Source of the DNA: Helicobacter sp.
Lineage (GTDB): Bacteria; Campylobacterota; Campylobacteria; Campylobacterales; Helicobacteraceae
Direction of reading: 5' to 3'
NCBI GenBank assembly: GCA_022766795.1
Contig: JALEPE010000002.1
Coordinates: forward strand, 1 to 25,630
DNA: 25,630 nt
Below are positions 23,430 to 25,630 of the stretch, piece by piece (the stretch's first letter is position 1; each line of letters starts with the position of its first letter). The notes beneath the pieces were generated by a model. The model searched no databases, was not told the origin of the DNA, and worked only from the letters and a program-made list of their open reading frames with translations. Made by a program: the position numbers and the translations under genes.

Positions 23430-24263
23430 ATGAGTAAAATTACAGTCCCTCATTTAGTTTTTTCATCTTTATATTTCGTTTTAGCACTTTTTACGATTCT
23501 AATGCTTGTCTTAACGAGTTTTTTTGGAGAGTTTGGGCAGATGTTCCGTCTTACCACGAAACCCTTTGGCGTGTATTTTAATATTGGGATTATTTTACTA
23601 ACATGTGGCATTATTGTTGCTGTCTTTAATATTGTGCGTATTTATATTAGCCATTTACCGAAATTTTATAGTATGATTATTGGAATCGTATTGTGTCTGT
23701 TTTTATTTTTGGTATATTGTGAGATATTTTTGTTAAAACGCGCAATATTAGACTTTTTCTCACTTGAAGATTCTATACTCTTATTGCAAGAGAATACTTT
23801 TTATAAAAATCTTTATCAGATTATTGCGGATTATACGTTTTATTGTTTATTTTTTGTATTACCTGCGTTTGCATACACATTTAATCTTGTATTTGATAAA
23901 AGCACTAGGTTTGGTAGGGCTTTGCAACTCACACAACCGAGTTTTAATGTGATTGTGTGTGTTCTTTTTGGCTTTGCTATTATGCCATTTTTTAAAAGCG
24001 GAATCTATGGCTACATTGATATCGTATTGCTATTGTTTGGGTTAATGTTTATCGGGTATTATTGTATGAAGCTTAGGAGAAATTTAGACTCTTATGAATA
24101 CTTCAATTTGTTTTTATTGCTTATTGTGTGCGTTGTAATGGTGCTAGGGAAGTTTGATTTTGTTAATGGAGAAGCATATTTTGAGGTGCGTAAGGTGTTT
24201 TACATTCTAGCATTGTTCGGTTGGAGCAATGGTTGGATGATGAAGCTTACTACAAGACGCTAA
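23430..24263 (+). CDS. Multi-pass membrane protein of unknown function
   Basis: I do not recognise a family. The 277 residues contain about seven or eight hydrophobic helices, near 8-30, 48-70, 80-103, 130-152, 168-188, 190-212, 222-242 and 255-270, and a short basic C-terminus (TTRR). A polar, Glu/Asp/Asn-containing stretch (FFSLEDSILLLQENTFYKN) lies between helices three and four. No signal peptide, cysteine pair or catalytic motif stands out. Start ATG with AAAGGTTAAG before it, nine bases after amiA. Position downstream of amiA, last in the operon, suggests an envelope role, but this is only context. Confidence 0.7.
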   Translation: MSKITVPHLVFSSLYFVLALFTILMLVLTSFFGEFGQMFRLTTKPFGVYFNIGIILLTCGIIVAVFNIVRIYISHLPKFYSMIIGIVLCLFLFLVYCEIFLLKRAILDFFSLEDSILLLQENTFYKNLYQIIADYTFYCLFFVLPAFAYTFNLVFDKSTRFGRALQLTQPSFNVIVCVLFGFAIMPFFKSGIYGYIDIVLLLFGLMFIGYYCMKLRRNLDSYEYFNLFLLLIVCVVMVLGKFDFVNGEAYFEVRKVFYILALFGWSNGWMMKLTTRR

Positions 24264-24282
24264 GTTTATTTTAAAGTTGCTT

Positions 24283-24291
24283 TGCTACAAT
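24283..24291 (+). promoter_or_regulatory. Extended -10 promoter (TGCTACAAT) for the trp leader and trpB
   Basis: TGCTACAAT combines the TGn extension with a near-consensus -10. Transcription would start at about 24298, giving a leader RNA of about 150 bases before trpB. The same nonamer precedes recO. It lies 20 bases after the membrane protein stop codon, so trpB has its own promoter. Confidence 0.65.
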
Positions 24292-24319
24292 TTTTGCTAA
24301 ATTTTAAAAAGGAGTTGTC

Positions 24320-24388
24320 TTGAAGCATTGTTATATCAAACATACCGCTCCTTTTGTATTTGCTGCTTGGTGGGGCTTCCGCCCCTAA
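24320..24388 (+). CDS. trpL: trp leader peptide with tandem Trp codons
   Basis: A 22-residue open frame from TTG 24320 to TAA 24386-24388. AAAAAGGAG lies five bases upstream (24306-24314), a strong ribosome site. The peptide ends AAWWGFRP, with two adjacent TGG codons at 24368-24373 and two amino acids encoded by GGC and CGC that lie in a GC hairpin. Consecutive Trp codons in a short translated leader before a trp gene are the hallmark of ribosome-mediated attenuation. The AAAAGGAG site can also pair perfectly with CTCCTTTT inside the peptide (24348-24355), suggesting alternative RNA folds. Expected to stall when charged tRNA-Trp is low. It is too short to be picked up by ordinary gene callers. 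Confidence 0.78.
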   Translation: MKHCYIKHTAPFVFAAWWGFRP

Positions 24389-24408
24389 TTCATCTTTTTC
24401 TCTTTTTT
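24372..24408 (+). terminator. Candidate trp attenuator hairpin with T-rich tract
   Basis: GGGGC-TTCC-GCCCC (24372-24385) is a perfect GC stem with a tetraloop, followed after nine bases by long T-rich runs (24394-24425). The 5' arm overlaps the second Trp codon, so a ribosome stalled on the tandem Trp codons would cover it and block the hairpin, favouring read-through to trpB. The five-pair stem and spacer make it non-canonical, so termination strength is uncertain. Confidence 0.55.
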
Positions 24409-24446
24409 GTTATTTTTATTTTTTTGATTTTTACTAAAGGATACTT

Positions 24447-25630
24447 ATGGATAAACCTTATTTGAAACAATTTCCTGATGAGAATGGTTTTTTTGGGAAG
24501 TTTGGTGGTAGTTTTGTGCCAGAAAATATTAAAAAGGCAATGAACGAAATCAATGTGGCGTATGATTTGATTGCGCAAAATAGTGATTTTATCGCAGAAT
24601 TGCGTAAGATTCGCAAACATTTTCAAGGGCGTCCAACGCCGATTTATTTCGCGCATAATTTGACAAAAAAATATGGTGGAGCTGGAATCTATCTTAAACG
24701 CGAGGATTTAAACCATACCGGAGCGCATAAGCTAAACCATTGTATGGGCGAGGCACTTTTGGCAAAATTTATGGGCAAAAAGAAGCTGATTGCTGAAACA
24801 GGAGCAGGGCAGCACGGCGTTGCTATCGCAACAGCGGCGGCGTATTTTGGCTTAGAATGCGAAGTGCATATGGGAGAAGTGGATATTGCAAAAGAACACC
24901 CCAATGTTGTGCGTATGAAAATTTTGGGTGCTAAAGTTGTCCCTGTGACCAAAGGAGCAAAAACCCTAAAAGAAGCGGTGGATTCTGCATTTGAGGCATA
25001 TTTAAGCGATTTGGATAATTCCATTTACGCAATCGGTTCTGTGGTGGGTCCTCACCCCTTTCCCAAAATGGTAAGAGACTTTCAAGCCATTGTGGGCGTG
25101 GAATCTAGGGAGCAGTTTTTGGAGATGACAGGAGAATTGCCGGATATTGTAACGGCTTGTGTAGGGGGTGGAAGCAATGCAATGGGAATCTTTAGCGGAT
25201 TTATTGATGACTCTGTGGAATTGGTGGGGGTAGAACCGCTTGGGCGTGGAAGTAAGCTTGGCGAACACGCGGCGAGTTTGAGTTATGGAAGTGAGGGCGT
25301 TATGCACGGGTTTAATTCTATTATGTTAAAGGATAAAGGAGAGAATCCTGCGCCTGTTTATAGCGTGGCAAGCGGATTGGATTATCCGAGTGTGGGACCA
25401 GAACACGCTTATTTACATAGTGTTGGACGCACGAAAGTGGCAACTATTAGCGACAAAGAAGCCATTGCTGCATTCTTTGAGCTTAGCAAAGGAGAGGGGA
25501 TTATTCCTGCGATTGAATCTAGCCACGCAGTCGCTTATGCATTAAAGATTGCCCCAGAGTTAAAGGGCAAAAAGATTCTTGTGAATCTTAGCGGAAGAGG
25601 GGATAAGGATATTGATTTTATTGTAGAAAA
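24447..25630 (+). CDS. trpB: Tryptophan synthase beta chain (TrpB), 3' end beyond the window
   Basis: Condenses indole with serine to make tryptophan; PLP-dependent, acting with TrpA. About 394 codons are present; E. coli TrpB has 397, so only the last few are missing. The PLP lysine is Lys95 in NHTGAHKLNH. Other signatures: GRPTPIYFAHNL, LKREDL, AETGAGQHGVA, GPHPFPKMVRDFQ, ACVGGGSNAMG (phosphate-binding), GVEPLGRG, LDYPSVGPEHAYL, ESSHAVAYALK and NLSGRGDKD. This is the TrpB1 type. Start ATG 24447 with AAAGGA at 24436-24441. A leader with tandem Trp codons precedes it. No other trp gene is adjacent upstream; trpA may follow beyond the edge. Confidence 0.96.
   Translation, partial: MDKPYLKQFPDENGFFGKFGGSFVPENIKKAMNEINVAYDLIAQNSDFIAELRKIRKHFQGRPTPIYFAHNLTKKYGGAGIYLKREDLNHTGAHKLNHCMGEALLAKFMGKKKLIAETGAGQHGVAIATAAAYFGLECEVHMGEVDIAKEHPNVVRMKILGAKVVPVTKGAKTLKEAVDSAFEAYLSDLDNSIYAIGSVVGPHPFPKMVRDFQAIVGVESREQFLEMTGELPDIVTACVGGGSNAMGIFSGFIDDSVELVGVEPLGRGSKLGEHAASLSYGSEGVMHGFNSIMLKDKGENPAPVYSVASGLDYPSVGPEHAYLHSVGRTKVATISDKEAIAAFFELSKGEGIIPAIESSHAVAYALKIAPELKGKKILVNLSGRGDKDIDFIVE

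Noticed and set aside
24390..24656. 88-codon minus-strand open frame across the trp leader and trpB start
   Set aside because: Its C-terminal half is the complement of the T-rich attenuator tract (Lys/Ile-rich translation), and trpB on the other strand is unmistakable.

Overview
The window is an AT-rich, gene-dense stretch of a Campylobacterota chromosome, most likely a Helicobacter species. Three things point there: the run pyrH-rpoZ-spoT-tyrS-nitronate monooxygenase-amiA, an order I recall from H. pylori; a desulforedoxin-rubrerythrin-rubredoxin fusion known from Campylobacter jejuni; and short epsilon-type RecO and AddB proteins. Assignment to an enterohepatic-type species is inference. 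No rRNA, tRNA, insertion sequence, prophage or CRISPR array was seen.

Layout. (1) 1-2422, plus strand: ribH, nusB with a long Lys-rich tail, pyrF and a one-domain flavoprotein form a tight operon. (2) 2503-3246: promoter, desulforubrerythrin and a hairpin. (3) 3406-11049, plus strand: a 76-residue protein resembling the C-terminal segment of flagellar rod and hook proteins, then speA, cysE, a hemerythrin with a cysteine-rich tail, tkt and addB. (4) 11024-12271, minus strand: a DUF4149-type membrane protein and recO, each with its own promoter. (5) 12272-12709: a 438-base gene-free gap holding five degenerate copies of a palindromic interspersed repeat in alternating orientation. (6) 12710-15529, minus strand: operon nnr-thiG-mntP. 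(7) 15615-16160, minus strand: a YafQ-like toxin-antitoxin module in which both genes are broken by single-base frame changes, one of them at a perfect A AAA AAG slippery heptamer. (8) 16257-24263, plus strand: a lipoprotein, then pyrH-rpoZ-spoT-tyrS-nitronate monooxygenase-amiA-membrane protein. (9) 24283-25630, plus strand: an extended -10 promoter, a short leader peptide with tandem Trp codons, a GC hairpin with a T-rich tract, and trpB cut off by the window end.

Most genes are housekeeping: riboflavin, pyrimidine, polyamine, cysteine, pentose phosphate, thiamine and tryptophan metabolism, stringent response, recombination and cell-wall remodelling. The best leads are the trp leader in front of an isolated trpB, the doubly frame-shifted toxin-antitoxin pair, the alternating repeat array, the orphan flagellar-like small protein, and a strong frame-independent excess of GAATC/GATTC pentamers.
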